Of a stretch of 64,000 nt of DNA, positions 27,774-36,803 are shown piece by piece. The stretch comes from PLOWO2-12-38-17 sp963709355. Its GTDB lineage: Bacteria > Planctomycetota > Brocadiia > Brocadiales > Brocadiaceae. The position numbers were made by a program, and so were the translations under genes. The notes beneath the pieces are model-generated. The model made no database searches. It was given only the letters and a program-made list of their open reading frames with translations, and was not told the DNA's origin. Numbering within the stretch: position 1 is the first letter of the stretch; every line of letters starts with the position of its first letter. The stretch spans positions 992,001 through 1,056,000 of the forward strand of contig CAVPVY010000005.1 of NCBI GenBank assembly GCA_963709355.1, given 5' to 3'.

Positions 27774-28499
27774 TTCTTCTTAAAAATTGCTGGAGATGAT
27801 AGGAACTTGCCCTTTCCCATTGGGAAGCAAATATAACAAAAACGAAGAAGACTGCAAGCTTTTTTTAATTTTTCAGCAAATGAAAAATTAAAGAAAAGGA
27901 AATGCGAAAGAAAGGTGTGAGACTATAGGAGAATTACCAAAAGATGTGTAATGTGCTGCACGTTACCAGATTTCTCACAAGGAATTAAAAAAAATAGCAA
28001 TACCATCACTACGCCCTGCAGAGGCTATTACGTGTATGTGAGGGTGAAACTTTTCAGGGTAATCACCGAGGGTGTGTGTAGCAGAACAACGCCCGGCAGC
28101 CATCTTTAAGTCCTACTTTAAATTGTAGTTAGTCTTTGAAAGGTAAAACACATAACACAAGCAAAACAATGCAAAGAGAGGAAAAATAGTTGATAATAAG
28201 CATTGAATATTTGCAAGAATAAGGTAAACATATGAATAGAAATGAGGGGTTTGTGAGCAGAGATAAGGGAAAAAGGATATAAAAATCAAAAATATCACAT
28301 GAGGAAGTATTAATATTATAACTAAAGGTGATAGAAGGACTGTTCCAGAGCTTTCTATACAAATTGACAGTGTATTTGATAATATATTTAAAGAGCGTAG
28401 TAATTAAGTAGCTTAGGGATAGTATAAATTTGAGTATGCATTATGAGTTATATAGGTAAATTTAAAATGGTTGTTTGGATTAATTGAAGTAAGGTATGG
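27774..28499. other. 726-base gap with a transposase remnant
   Basis: The first 200 bases and last 350 are AT-rich with no supported gene; hydrophobic open frames at 28113-28362 look like chance translation of AT-rich DNA. The 27975-28103 portion holds the transposase scrap annotated separately. Confidence 0.6.
27975..28103 (-). pseudogene. Remnant of a transposase (HPHIH-motif, IS91/REP-type)
   Basis: A 42-residue open frame carries HTLGDYPEKFHPHIHVIASA. The GD-x-FHPHxH pattern is typical of the zinc/metal-binding catalytic segment of Y2/IS91-type transposases, where a phrase like FGDxxxFHPHLHxLV occurs. It is bounded by stops on both sides and no further parts are seen, so it is a fragment. 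It lies in a gap separating sucCD from korDAB, near the foreign secreted-protein gene. Confidence 0.45.
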
Positions 28500-29225
28500 T
28501 TATGGCACCCCTTGGGTTTTTACAAGGAGTTCTACCACCAATTTTACCTCTTCATGGTTGAGTCTTACTTGAAGTAATGTATCTCTGGAAATTGTTTGCA
28601 TCTTTTCTACTATCTTTTCCCATCCTGGTCTATCATGAGTTTCTAAGAGAATTTGTTCGCCCGGATGGCAAACAAGGCATTTAGCTACAAATATACGTCC
28701 TCCAGCATCTTCCCTGAGTAAATCAATTCTCTCTATTAAGAAGTGTGTAATTCGTTCAGCATCTTCTTTTGTTATATAATCGTAAGCCTCGGAACGCATA
28801 CGTTCTACCGTCTCCTGCCACTCTTCCGCCGTCTTATTCTTTATGAGAACCCGATTTATTGAATGGCAGATAGAACATCTGTCAACAAAGAGAAAGCGGG
28901 CATCCTCATAATTCTTTTTCTCAGTGATTGTTGCCTGTATCATTTCTGGCGATATTTTTACAATCTCATTGATAATAGTCTGTATCTCTTCCTGCCGTAT
29001 CCACTGGGGATTTTTATTCATCATTTCCTGCACAATGGTACGCCACTCTTCTACAGGTCTGAACATGACAAAAATTCGTTTTAGTGTATGACATTTGGAA
29101 CATTTTATATCTACTAAGCTTGGCAGGCTTGTGGAATTAGTTTGTGCCTGTGTTGTGGCAAGCGTCGAAGTTGAAAAATAAATCAATACAAATAAATATG
29201 AAAAGATAAATATTCTTATTTTCAT
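28500..29225 (-). CDS. Secreted triheme c-type cytochrome
   Basis: 241 residues with a signal peptide (about 1-27). Three heme-binding motifs CSKCH (about 42-46), CSICH (about 118-122) and CLVCH (about 184-188) head three similar units, each followed by EEWRTIVQEM-like and EEIQTIINEI-like helices. The repeated CxxCH plus paired-helix layout resembles the quinohemoprotein amine dehydrogenase-type heme domain. Soluble electron carrier outside the cytoplasmic membrane is the likely role. Its heme would be attached by the type II system encoded at 17-20 kb. Monocistronic and opposed to the korD gene. Confidence 0.88.
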   Translation of the reverse strand: MKIRIFIFSYLFVLIYFSTSTLATTQAQTNSTSLPSLVDIKCSKCHTLKRIFVMFRPVEEWRTIVQEMMNKNPQWIRQEEIQTIINEIVKISPEMIQATITEKKNYEDARFLFVDRCSICHSINRVLIKNKTAEEWQETVERMRSEAYDYITKEDAERITHFLIERIDLLREDAGGRIFVAKCLVCHPGEQILLETHDRPGWEKIVEKMQTISRDTLLQVRLNHEEVKLVVELLVKTQGVP

Positions 29226-29410
29226 GAGCCTCCAAGTTAATAAGGTTACACGTATTCAACTTGTGTCAGGGAATTATATATGTAATGTGTGGTATTGTAT
29301 TGTTTATTAAAATATTCCTAGAATTTGTTAAAATAATTGATAAAATCAAATTTCAATATGTTTATTTGAATTAATTTAGAGTGAATTGTCAATAATATAA
29401 TGGTGATTGC

Positions 29411-29641
29411 TTGGTAGAGGAAAAGGCTCAAAAGAAAAAGGGAATCGTGCATATTAATTACGATTATTGTAAATGTTGCGGGATTTGTGTGAACTTTTGT
29501 CCTGTAGAAAACCTAGAAATTAGACAATTAAGATTGATGGAATTAGGAAAGTGTATTGCATGTAAGATGTGTCAGCGCTATTGCCCAGATATAGCTATAG
29601 AGATTGAGGAGATTGATGCCAAAGCAACTGTTACAGGGTAA
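29411..29641 (+). CDS. korD: 4Fe-4S ferredoxin subunit of 2-oxoglutarate:ferredoxin oxidoreductase
   Basis: 76 residues, starting with TTG at 29411 because no in-frame ATG or GTG exists. Two [4Fe-4S] motifs: CKCCGICVNFCP and CIACKMCQRYCP. In KorDABC-type enzymes the delta subunit takes electrons from the TPP-bearing catalytic subunits. It overlaps korA by 26 bases, so coupling is strong. The N-terminal stretch is lysine-rich. Confidence 0.88.
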   Translation: MVEEKAQKKKGIVHINYDYCKCCGICVNFCPVENLEIRQLRLMELGKCIACKMCQRYCPDIAIEIEEIDAKATVTG

Positions 29642-30626
29642 TCATGCGATAGCGTTAGCGGCAGAGGCGGCTGGATTAAAGTTTTTTGCTGGATATCCCA
29701 TTACACCCGCTTCGGAAATAATACACGAATTGGTGAATAAAAGGCACATCAAGGTATTGCAGATGGAAGATGAGATTGCCTCTATAAATGCTGTAATAGG
29801 CGCTTCGCTGGCTGGACTTAAGGCAATGACTGCTACGTCTGGACCTGGATTTTCCCTCATGCAGGAAAGTATAGGGCTTGCGCATATGATGGAGGTACCT
29901 CTTGTCATTGTCAACGTTCAAAGAGTTGGACCGAGTACGGGTATGCCTACCCTCCCTGCACAAGGTGATGTTATTCAATGCATTCATGGAAGCCATGGAG
30001 ATTATTTCCCAATTGTATTTTATCCAAATTCCGTTTTGGAGCTTTATACATATACCATAATGGCATTTAACGCTGCAGAAGAATCTTTAAGCCCTGTTAT
30101 TCTGCTTAGCGACGCATATATAAGTCATATCTATGAGACAATCTACCCACACAGGGATTTTACTATAAAAAGGCGGAATCAAAAACCTATTGGAACAAGT
30201 AATCGTCATTTTACTGGGTTATCGCATGAAGATTCAGTAATTAAAACCACTGATACGGAGAGCCACAGACGTTTTATAAGACGCCTATATGAAAAACAGC
30301 AATTGACAGCCCATAATTATAAATTTTATGAGTATATGGAATGCAGTAAGGAGACCGATACATTATTAATATCATACGGAGCACTTTCAAGAATTGCTTA
30401 TTATTTTAAAGATAAATATTCTCTATACCGTCCTATACGTATGTTTCCCATAGTAGAGGAAATAAAGTCTATAGCGCCGGGATATAAACGCATTATTGTT
30501 ATGGAGATGAACGCAGGGCAATATGTGCACGAAATTGAACGTGTGTTACATCGAGAAGTAGAATTTGTATCTGTTATAGGTGGTAGTATGGATTTACAGG
30601 AAATTAAGGAAAAGATTTATGGATAG
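29616..30626 (+). CDS. korA: 2-oxoglutarate:ferredoxin oxidoreductase alpha subunit
   Basis: 336 residues from ATG 29616, which has AGGAGA directly upstream; an upstream TTG (29604) is less likely. The pyruvate/2-oxoacid ferredoxin oxidoreductase domain I is shown by GYPITPASEIIHEL, MEDEIASINAVIGASLAGLKAMTATSGPG and the P-x-M-P-T substrate loop (PSTGMPTLPAQG). A C-terminal domain II (about 235-336) ends the chain; the gamma domain found in longer fusions is absent. With KorB it decarboxylates 2-oxoglutarate to succinyl-CoA with reduction of ferredoxin; the partner SucCD is about 3 kb away. Confidence 0.9.
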   Translation: MPKQLLQGNHAIALAAEAAGLKFFAGYPITPASEIIHELVNKRHIKVLQMEDEIASINAVIGASLAGLKAMTATSGPGFSLMQESIGLAHMMEVPLVIVNVQRVGPSTGMPTLPAQGDVIQCIHGSHGDYFPIVFYPNSVLELYTYTIMAFNAAEESLSPVILLSDAYISHIYETIYPHRDFTIKRRNQKPIGTSNRHFTGLSHEDSVIKTTDTESHRRFIRRLYEKQQLTAHNYKFYEYMECSKETDTLLISYGALSRIAYYFKDKYSLYRPIRMFPIVEEIKSIAPGYKRIIVMEMNAGQYVHEIERVLHREVEFVSVIGGSMDLQEIKEKIYG

Positions 30627-31389
30627 GGATACAAATTTTAAGCGGTATCTAAAGCTCGAACTTCTGCCAACCCCATGGTGTCCCGGCTGTGGTAATGGGA
30701 TTGTTCTAAAAACAGTTTGTCAGGCTTTCGATGAGATTAACATGCCAAAAAATGGGACGGTAATTATTTCTGGTATTGGTTGTGCAGGCAGGAGCGCGGG
30801 TTTTTTTGACCTTGATTCAGTACACACAGCGCATGGCCGCGCTATCCCGGTGGCGGAAGGAATAAAGTATGCGAACGAGTCACTAAATGTAATTGTATTG
30901 AGCGGTGATGGAGACCTGCTGGGTATTGGCGGCAATCATTTGTTACATGCAATAAGAAGAAATACAAATATTACTGTTGTCTGCTATGCAAACGAAACGT
31001 ATGGAATGACTGGCGGTCAGGTTTCACCTACCACACCCTATGGCACAAAGACTTTAACAACACCTGATGGTAATAAGGATACACCGGCTGATGTACAGTA
31101 TTTTTTTAGGAACCGTAACTCTTTTTTTGCAAGAACGACTGCCTACCATTTGAACCATATGAAGAAATGTATTGCTGAGGCACTGAGGTTTAATGGTTTT
31201 TCATTTGTGGAAGTGAGGACTATGTGCATTGTTAATTACGGTCGTAGGCTCGGATATAAAAACTCCAACGAAATGCTTCTTCATTACAAGGATTTTTATA
31301 AAGTAAATGACAATACGGTGGAGCTGGCACAAAATGAGATTGGAATTTTAAAGTACATTTCCAGCCCCAACGCAGAAGTCATTCTTTAG
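30619..31389 (+). CDS. korB: 2-oxoglutarate:ferredoxin oxidoreductase beta subunit
   Basis: 256 residues from ATG 30619; an upstream GTG start gives an unlikely leader. TPP-binding motifs GDGDLLGIGGNHLLHAIRRN and NETYGMTGGQ, an iron-sulfur/substrate loop WCPGCGNG, and the end of the fold after EVRTMC. It overlaps korA by 8 bases. Short KorB of about 260-290 residues is normal. The operon korD-korA-korB has no korC or gamma gene here. The TCP-like branch would go 2-oxoglutarate to succinyl-CoA to succinate. Confidence 0.92.
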   Translation: MDRDTNFKRYLKLELLPTPWCPGCGNGIVLKTVCQAFDEINMPKNGTVIISGIGCAGRSAGFFDLDSVHTAHGRAIPVAEGIKYANESLNVIVLSGDGDLLGIGGNHLLHAIRRNTNITVVCYANETYGMTGGQVSPTTPYGTKTLTTPDGNKDTPADVQYFFRNRNSFFARTTAYHLNHMKKCIAEALRFNGFSFVEVRTMCIVNYGRRLGYKNSNEMLLHYKDFYKVNDNTVELAQNEIGILKYISSPNAEVIL

Positions 31390-31571
31390 TATCTAATAAG
31401 AATTTAGAAATATTAGTTTAAAATTGTAATTCATTTCATTAAAGTACGTATTCCTCTGAAAGTATTTTAGATTTTCATTCCTAAATATAGTAATCAGAAT
31501 GATTATTTTGGCAAAAGACAGAAATAAATTATTTTTAATTGTAGTATTATTACATGATGGTATTTTGAAGT

Positions 31572-33401
31572 ATGAAGCTAGAAGATAAATTGGAAAACCT
31601 CCCAGCCTCGACAGGCATCTATATTATGAAAGATGCTAAACGTAAGGTAATTTATATTGGTAAGGCAAAAAATATAAAAAATAGGGTGAGGCACTATTTC
31701 CAAATAAACAAGGTTAACAGGCTTTATACAGAATATCTGGTACGGCATGTCGCCGATATTGATTTTGTACTTACTGAAACAGAAAAAGAGGCGCTAATTT
31801 TAGAAAATAATCTGATAAAGCAATTCAAACCAAGGTTTAACATAAACCTGAGGGATGATAAGACATTTGTAAGTATCAAGATTGAAATCAAAAAGAAATA
31901 TCCATACCCAATGGTAGTCCGGCAGATAGAAGACGACGGTGCCTTGTATTTCGGTCCTTATGCCTCTGCCAGGGCAGTAAGGGAGACGCTGCGCTATATT
32001 CACGATACAATTCCAATCCGTAAGTGTCCTGATAACGTTTTTAAGAATAGGGTAAAGCCATGTCTTTATTACCAGATACACAAGTGTATGGCGCCATGCT
32101 GTGGGCATATAGATGAAGCTGTGTATGAGGAGTTGTTAAAACAGGTGAACCTGATATTGAAAGGTAAACAAGGTGATCTGGTTGAGATACTTAAAAAGCA
32201 GATGTACGAAGAATCTAATACCATGTGTTACGAAAAGGCTGCAAAGATACGTGATCGTATCAAAGCTATTGAAGAGACACTTGAAAAACAGCGAATTCAT
32301 TCCGTGTCGTTTGTAGACCGTGACGTATTTGGTTACTATGTTGTAAAGAATGATGTTTACATTCAAGTTATGTTTATAAGGTCGGGGAATATGGAGGATT
32401 TGGCTTCATATCATTTGTATAAAAATCAAAATAATATTGAAGAGGTGTTCAGGTCTTTTCTGAATCAGTTTTATAGTCAGACGAGATTTATACCTTCAGA
32501 AATAATAATTCCTGTTAAATCTGATGATTCTAAATTACTTGAGGAATGGCTTAGCGAGCGTAAAGGGAAAAGAGTGGAAGTTATATGCCCAGCGCGCGGT
32601 AACAAGGTAAGGCTTGTTGAAATGGCGCAGAAAAACGCTGAGAATGCATATCTTGTATCCAGAACACAAGAGGATTTTACAAGGACGTTATACAGCCTTA
32701 AAGAAACTCTTAAATTAAATAATATACCCGAATGTATTGAGTGTTTTGACATTTCAAACATCTTTGGCAAGCAGGCAGTTGGATCTATGGTTGTTTTTGA
32801 ACAAGGGAAACCAAGTAAATCAAAATATAAAAGGTTTAAGATTAAAACTGTGAAGCAGATTGATGATTATGCCATGATGCGCGAGGTGTTAACTAGGAGA
32901 TATAAAAGGGCTGTTGAAGAAGGAGCTTTACCAGACCTTGTTATAGTGGATGGTGGAAGGGGTCAGTTGAGTATTGCCCTAAAGGTATTTGAAGAATTGG
33001 CTGTGGGCAATGTTGATTTAATTGCACTGACAAAAGGTAAAACAAAAGGTTATAAATCTGGCGCAAGAGTAATAGAGCATGTCTTTAAGCCGTATGTATC
33101 GAAACCTATTGTACTCGATTCGTCATCGCCTGAATTATTATTCCTTGACAAAGTGAGAGACGAGGCACATCGTTTTGCTGTAAATTTTCACAGAAAGCTT
33201 CGTGACAGAGAATATTACAAATCGCCTCTTAACGAGATAATTGGTATTGGTACAATACGAAAAAAGGTATTGATGAAGTGTTTTGGCAGTATTGAAGGCA
33301 TACGGAACGCCACAATTGAACAATTGATAGAAATCAGTAAATTACCGCCAAAACTGGCAAATGAGGTATTCAGTCATTTTCACAAGACTAATACTGTATG
33401 A
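31572..33401 (+). CDS. uvrC: Excinuclease ABC subunit C
   Basis: 609 residues, standard length. GIY-YIG nuclease at the N-terminus (PASTGIYIMKDAKRKVIYIG), zinc-site-like CLYYQIHKCMAPCCG, UVR motif about residue 204-240 (CYEKAAKIRDRIKAIEE), the RNase H-like 5' nuclease domain (about 380-540, IECFDISNIFG and VIVDGGRGQLS) and a C-terminal HhH (GIGTIRKKVLMKCFGS). Makes both incisions in nucleotide excision repair with UvrA and UvrB. Monocistronic, followed by cinA on the same strand. Confidence 0.96.
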   Translation: MKLEDKLENLPASTGIYIMKDAKRKVIYIGKAKNIKNRVRHYFQINKVNRLYTEYLVRHVADIDFVLTETEKEALILENNLIKQFKPRFNINLRDDKTFVSIKIEIKKKYPYPMVVRQIEDDGALYFGPYASARAVRETLRYIHDTIPIRKCPDNVFKNRVKPCLYYQIHKCMAPCCGHIDEAVYEELLKQVNLILKGKQGDLVEILKKQMYEESNTMCYEKAAKIRDRIKAIEETLEKQRIHSVSFVDRDVFGYYVVKNDVYIQVMFIRSGNMEDLASYHLYKNQNNIEEVFRSFLNQFYSQTRFIPSEIIIPVKSDDSKLLEEWLSERKGKRVEVICPARGNKVRLVEMAQKNAENAYLVSRTQEDFTRTLYSLKETLKLNNIPECIECFDISNIFGKQAVGSMVVFEQGKPSKSKYKRFKIKTVKQIDDYAMMREVLTRRYKRAVEEGALPDLVIVDGGRGQLSIALKVFEELAVGNVDLIALTKGKTKGYKSGARVIEHVFKPYVSKPIVLDSSSPELLFLDKVRDEAHRFAVNFHRKLRDREYYKSPLNEIIGIGTIRKKVLMKCFGSIEGIRNATIEQLIEISKLPPKLANEVFSHFHKTNTV

Positions 33402-33491
33402 GTATTGAAACTGGACGTATGTATATTTATAAACGATTTTCTTGTTCACTATTACATTTATAAAAGATGACATGTTTTGGTTGGTTCATAC

Positions 33492-34742
33492 ATGACAACG
33501 GTTGAGATTATTACTATTGGAACAGAGATTATTACGGGACAGATTGTGAATACAAACGCCTCGTATATTGCAAAAGCATTGAACGAAAGAGGATTCTGTG
33601 TATTGTTTCAGACATCCGTTCGTGATGAAAAAGATTATTTGAAAACAGCTCTTAAAATTGCGCTGGATAGAACTAGGCTTATTATAGTGACTGGGGGATT
33701 AGGCCCAACGGAGAATGATATTACCCGTGAGGTTGTTTCTGAGTTATTAGGCGTGCCATTGGTTTCAAATGAAGAGTCATATGCATGTCTTCATGAACAT
33801 TTTAGAAATATACATGTGAGCGTGCCTGACAGTCATAAAAAGCAGCTCCTTATTCCTGAAGGTGCGGATGTAATTATTAATGATAGCGGGACTGCTTCAG
33901 GGTTTATTTCCCGATATAATGACAAAGAAATTGTTTGCTTACCAGGGGTTCCTGGAGAAATGCAATTGATGTTAAACAAATATCTTAAAGTTCGAGAATT
34001 GTTTTGTAAGGTTTTGGAAGGATATATAGTAACAAATGATTTACACACCTTCGGCGTCCGTGAAATTGTAGCGGAGGATATAGCAAAGAAATTCATGCAA
34101 GGAAATGATGTTCATGTTGCGGTAATGACTTTAGTGCACGATGGCATTGTTACCATAAATATTCAGGTGAATGACAAAACAAAAGAAGACGCCCTTGGGC
34201 TTCTAAACAGGGTGGAATCGGGTATAAAGAATGAACTTGGAGATGCCGTATTTGGAACGTGTAATGAGACACTTGAAGATGCTGTCGCCGAGCTGCTGAG
34301 AGGGTATAAGAGAACAATTGCTGTTGCAGAATCCTGTACTGGAGGCATGGTTTCAGACAGGCTTACAAACGTTTCAGGCATATCTGAATTCTTTTTAGAA
34401 GGTATTGTGGCTTATAGTAATAAATCTAAAGTTGACTTATTGAGCGTTCCGGAGGAACTCATATTAAGACATGGTGCTGTAAGTCCACAGGTAGCAAGCG
34501 CTATGGCTATAGGGGTGAGAAAACAGTCATCAGCAGATATTGGTGTTGGAATTACAGGTATTGCAGGGCCTACTGGCGCAACAAAAGAAAAACCTGTAGG
34601 GTTGGTCTATATCGCCGTTGATGCAAATCAGGTGACGGAGGTAAAAGAATGCCGATTTAAAGGTTCAAGAATAGATATCAAGAATTTTTCTACAAATACT
34701 GCATTAAATATGGTACGGATCAAATTGATGCAGGCAAATTAA
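33492..34742 (+). CDS. cinA: CinA: MoaB/MogA-like domain plus NMN deamidase
   Basis: 416 residues from ATG 33492; a TTG five codons upstream is possible. N-terminal MoCF_biosynth domain (VEIITIGTEIITGQIVNTN and VTGGLGPTENDITREV), a middle linker, and a C-terminal CinA/PncC domain (ETLEDAVAELL, AESCTGGMVSDRLTNVSG, GITGIAGPTGATKEKPVGLVY). The PncC domain deamidates nicotinamide mononucleotide in pyridine nucleotide recycling; the N-terminal domain resembles ADP-ribose pyrophosphatases of this family. Full length and intact. Confidence 0.95.
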   Translation: MTTVEIITIGTEIITGQIVNTNASYIAKALNERGFCVLFQTSVRDEKDYLKTALKIALDRTRLIIVTGGLGPTENDITREVVSELLGVPLVSNEESYACLHEHFRNIHVSVPDSHKKQLLIPEGADVIINDSGTASGFISRYNDKEIVCLPGVPGEMQLMLNKYLKVRELFCKVLEGYIVTNDLHTFGVREIVAEDIAKKFMQGNDVHVAVMTLVHDGIVTINIQVNDKTKEDALGLLNRVESGIKNELGDAVFGTCNETLEDAVAELLRGYKRTIAVAESCTGGMVSDRLTNVSGISEFFLEGIVAYSNKSKVDLLSVPEELILRHGAVSPQVASAMAIGVRKQSSADIGVGITGIAGPTGATKEKPVGLVYIAVDANQVTEVKECRFKGSRIDIKNFSTNTALNMVRIKLMQAN

Positions 34743-34824
34743 TAAGAGGTTGTTGCGTTTCGGTAAATAATATTAAGTATTTTGATTTAAGCGTTTTTCG
34801 GGTAAGCAAAACGCCATGGGACAA

Positions 34825-36765
34825 TTATAATAGTATCCGTATATCACCGGTTCGTTTGGTGAGGTGTATTGCATCGAAATATTCCAGCAAAGGCACTGCG
34901 TATTTACGAGAGGTTTTAGTCAAATCCCTGAATTGAGCAACAGTAATTGAGCCATGACTGTTGATGAATATTTTTATCATTTCATTCAATTTATCAACAG
35001 AGGTTGCATGGAAATAAAGGTCTCCTTCTACCTTTATGAGTTTCTTTTGTTCAAGAAGTAAGGATACATAAGACTTACTGTTTGAGCCAAATTTTGTGGA
35101 TACTTCCTCAGCAGGGGGCGGAGTAAATCCTGACTTCAGATATAAGTCTTCGATCCTGTTTGTTATGTCACTTTCCTGTGTCGTTACCTTGATTTTGAAG
35201 TTTGATAGGGATAGTTTGTTATTTATAATATTAATTGCTTTCTCTTTCTTTAAGTCATTAAGTGAAGCGGCAATCAATAAAGAGTCAGTATCTTTGCCAA
35301 GGAGCGCTTTGATGTAAGTTTCTTCGATGCCTGTTTTTAATGGATTTTCTTTGTGGAATGCTTCTATCATTTTTAAAATCCTTTCCTTTAGCAAAGATAC
35401 GACCTTGCTGTGAAATACATGGAGCTTGCCATCTATATTGAATTGTAACAGAAGCTTCTTTTTTATTAATTCGGATATAATGTCCTCGGCAGTCAATGGA
35501 TGGATGTTTGCCAACCTTGATATATCTTCAGTTGTGAGATGATTACTGGAATTGTTCAAATAGACCTGTTCTACAATATCAAAAAGATTTCCACTGGCTA
35601 GAATATTCAATGGTTTAAGCAATTCATCTTTAAAACGTTTCAATCTGGTTTCGTTATATCTGAAAGCCTTGCCCCCGCCAATTGTATATGCTGGAGAATA
35701 AGAACGAATAATGAAGTGATCGTCTCTTTCTACTGTTATTGCGCTTTCAAGTATAAATTGCACAAATGAGGTATCTTCTGGTTTTAATACATCCCTATCC
35801 AATAATATAACCCTACCAATTACTTCTGAGGTATTGATATGGAAACGTATCCTTGATCTGTTTTTAAAAGGGTTTCTGGCATTTTTAATTAGTTTTAAAG
35901 TAGCGTCAACAATATTAACTGGTTGTAAATAATCCTGAATGGAGAGTTCAAAACCGCGTTGAATTTCTGATGATTTTATCCCAATTAAATTGATTGCCGC
36001 CCTCTGTCCTGCAAAGGCAGTGGTTACGCGTTCTCCGGTTATTTCAATACCTCTGATACGCAGGGTTCTTTTAACAGGTAATATTTCAACTTCGTCATCA
36101 ACAGATATCTGACCACCAAGGATTGGTCCTGTCACAACACACCCATATCCTGAAATAGTAAATGACCTGTCAATAGCCATTCTGAATATGCGATTATTTC
36201 CATGTGTTTTTATTCGCCCTATAAGTTCTTTTATAGTATTTCTACATACTTCAATTCCTTCTCCAGTTACTACTGATACCGGTATAATGGGCGCACTTTC
36301 TAAAGTAGTGTTAGAAAGTAATTTTTTAATATCTTCCTTTACTACTTCAAGCAAATCATCGGTTACAAGGTCTTTTTTGGTTAGGGCGATAAGTCCATGC
36401 TTAATTCCAAGTAGATTTATGATTTCAAGATGTTCGACGGTTTGTGGCATAACTCCATCATCGGCTGCAATAACAAATAGTACAAGGTCAATACTGGTTG
36501 CGCCCGCCAGCATGTTTTTTACAAAACGCTCGTGTCCCGGTACATCTATGATGCTGACCCTCTGATTTCCATCAAGGTCAATGTAAGCAAATCCGAGGTC
36601 TATTGTCATACCGCGTTGTTTCTCTTCCGGAAGTCTGTCCGCATCAATGCCCGTTAGCGCCTTAACAAGAGAGGTCTTACCGTGGTCAATATGACCCGCA
36701 GTACCGATGATTATGTGCTCAATGCTATGTACAGTTTTGGATTGTTGTGGATTGGGTTTTTTCAT
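34825..36765 (-). CDS. selB: Selenocysteine-specific elongation factor SelB
   Basis: 646 residues. GTPase domain with GHIDHGKTSLVKALTG, GMTIDLGFA, DVPGHERFVKNM and TKKD; domains II-III to about residue 350; then winged-helix repeats to the C-terminus (about 400-646) that bind the SECIS element. It delivers Sec-tRNA to UGA codons. Placed 38 bases after the stop of selA on the same strand. An intact SelB implies at least one selenoprotein in the genome, none of which lies in this window, and no tRNA-Sec is seen here. Confidence 0.95.
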   Translation of the reverse strand: MKKPNPQQSKTVHSIEHIIIGTAGHIDHGKTSLVKALTGIDADRLPEEKQRGMTIDLGFAYIDLDGNQRVSIIDVPGHERFVKNMLAGATSIDLVLFVIAADDGVMPQTVEHLEIINLLGIKHGLIALTKKDLVTDDLLEVVKEDIKKLLSNTTLESAPIIPVSVVTGEGIEVCRNTIKELIGRIKTHGNNRIFRMAIDRSFTISGYGCVVTGPILGGQISVDDEVEILPVKRTLRIRGIEITGERVTTAFAGQRAAINLIGIKSSEIQRGFELSIQDYLQPVNIVDATLKLIKNARNPFKNRSRIRFHINTSEVIGRVILLDRDVLKPEDTSFVQFILESAITVERDDHFIIRSYSPAYTIGGGKAFRYNETRLKRFKDELLKPLNILASGNLFDIVEQVYLNNSSNHLTTEDISRLANIHPLTAEDIISELIKKKLLLQFNIDGKLHVFHSKVVSLLKERILKMIEAFHKENPLKTGIEETYIKALLGKDTDSLLIAASLNDLKKEKAINIINNKLSLSNFKIKVTTQESDITNRIEDLYLKSGFTPPPAEEVSTKFGSNSKSYVSLLLEQKKLIKVEGDLYFHATSVDKLNEMIKIFINSHGSITVAQFRDLTKTSRKYAVPLLEYFDAIHLTKRTGDIRILL

Positions 36766-36803
36766 TTTGCTGGCGGTATGTAATGTGGAATTATTATATT
36801 GAA

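Noticed and set aside
27990..28110. Structured RNA or riboswitch in the GC-richer patch
   Set aside because: The minus-strand translation gives a transposase-like HPHIH phrase, which explains the composition better.
28113..28362. Two hydrophobic frames with many Phe/Leu/Ser
   Set aside because: Overlapping frames in AT-rich DNA; no starts with ribosome-binding sites.
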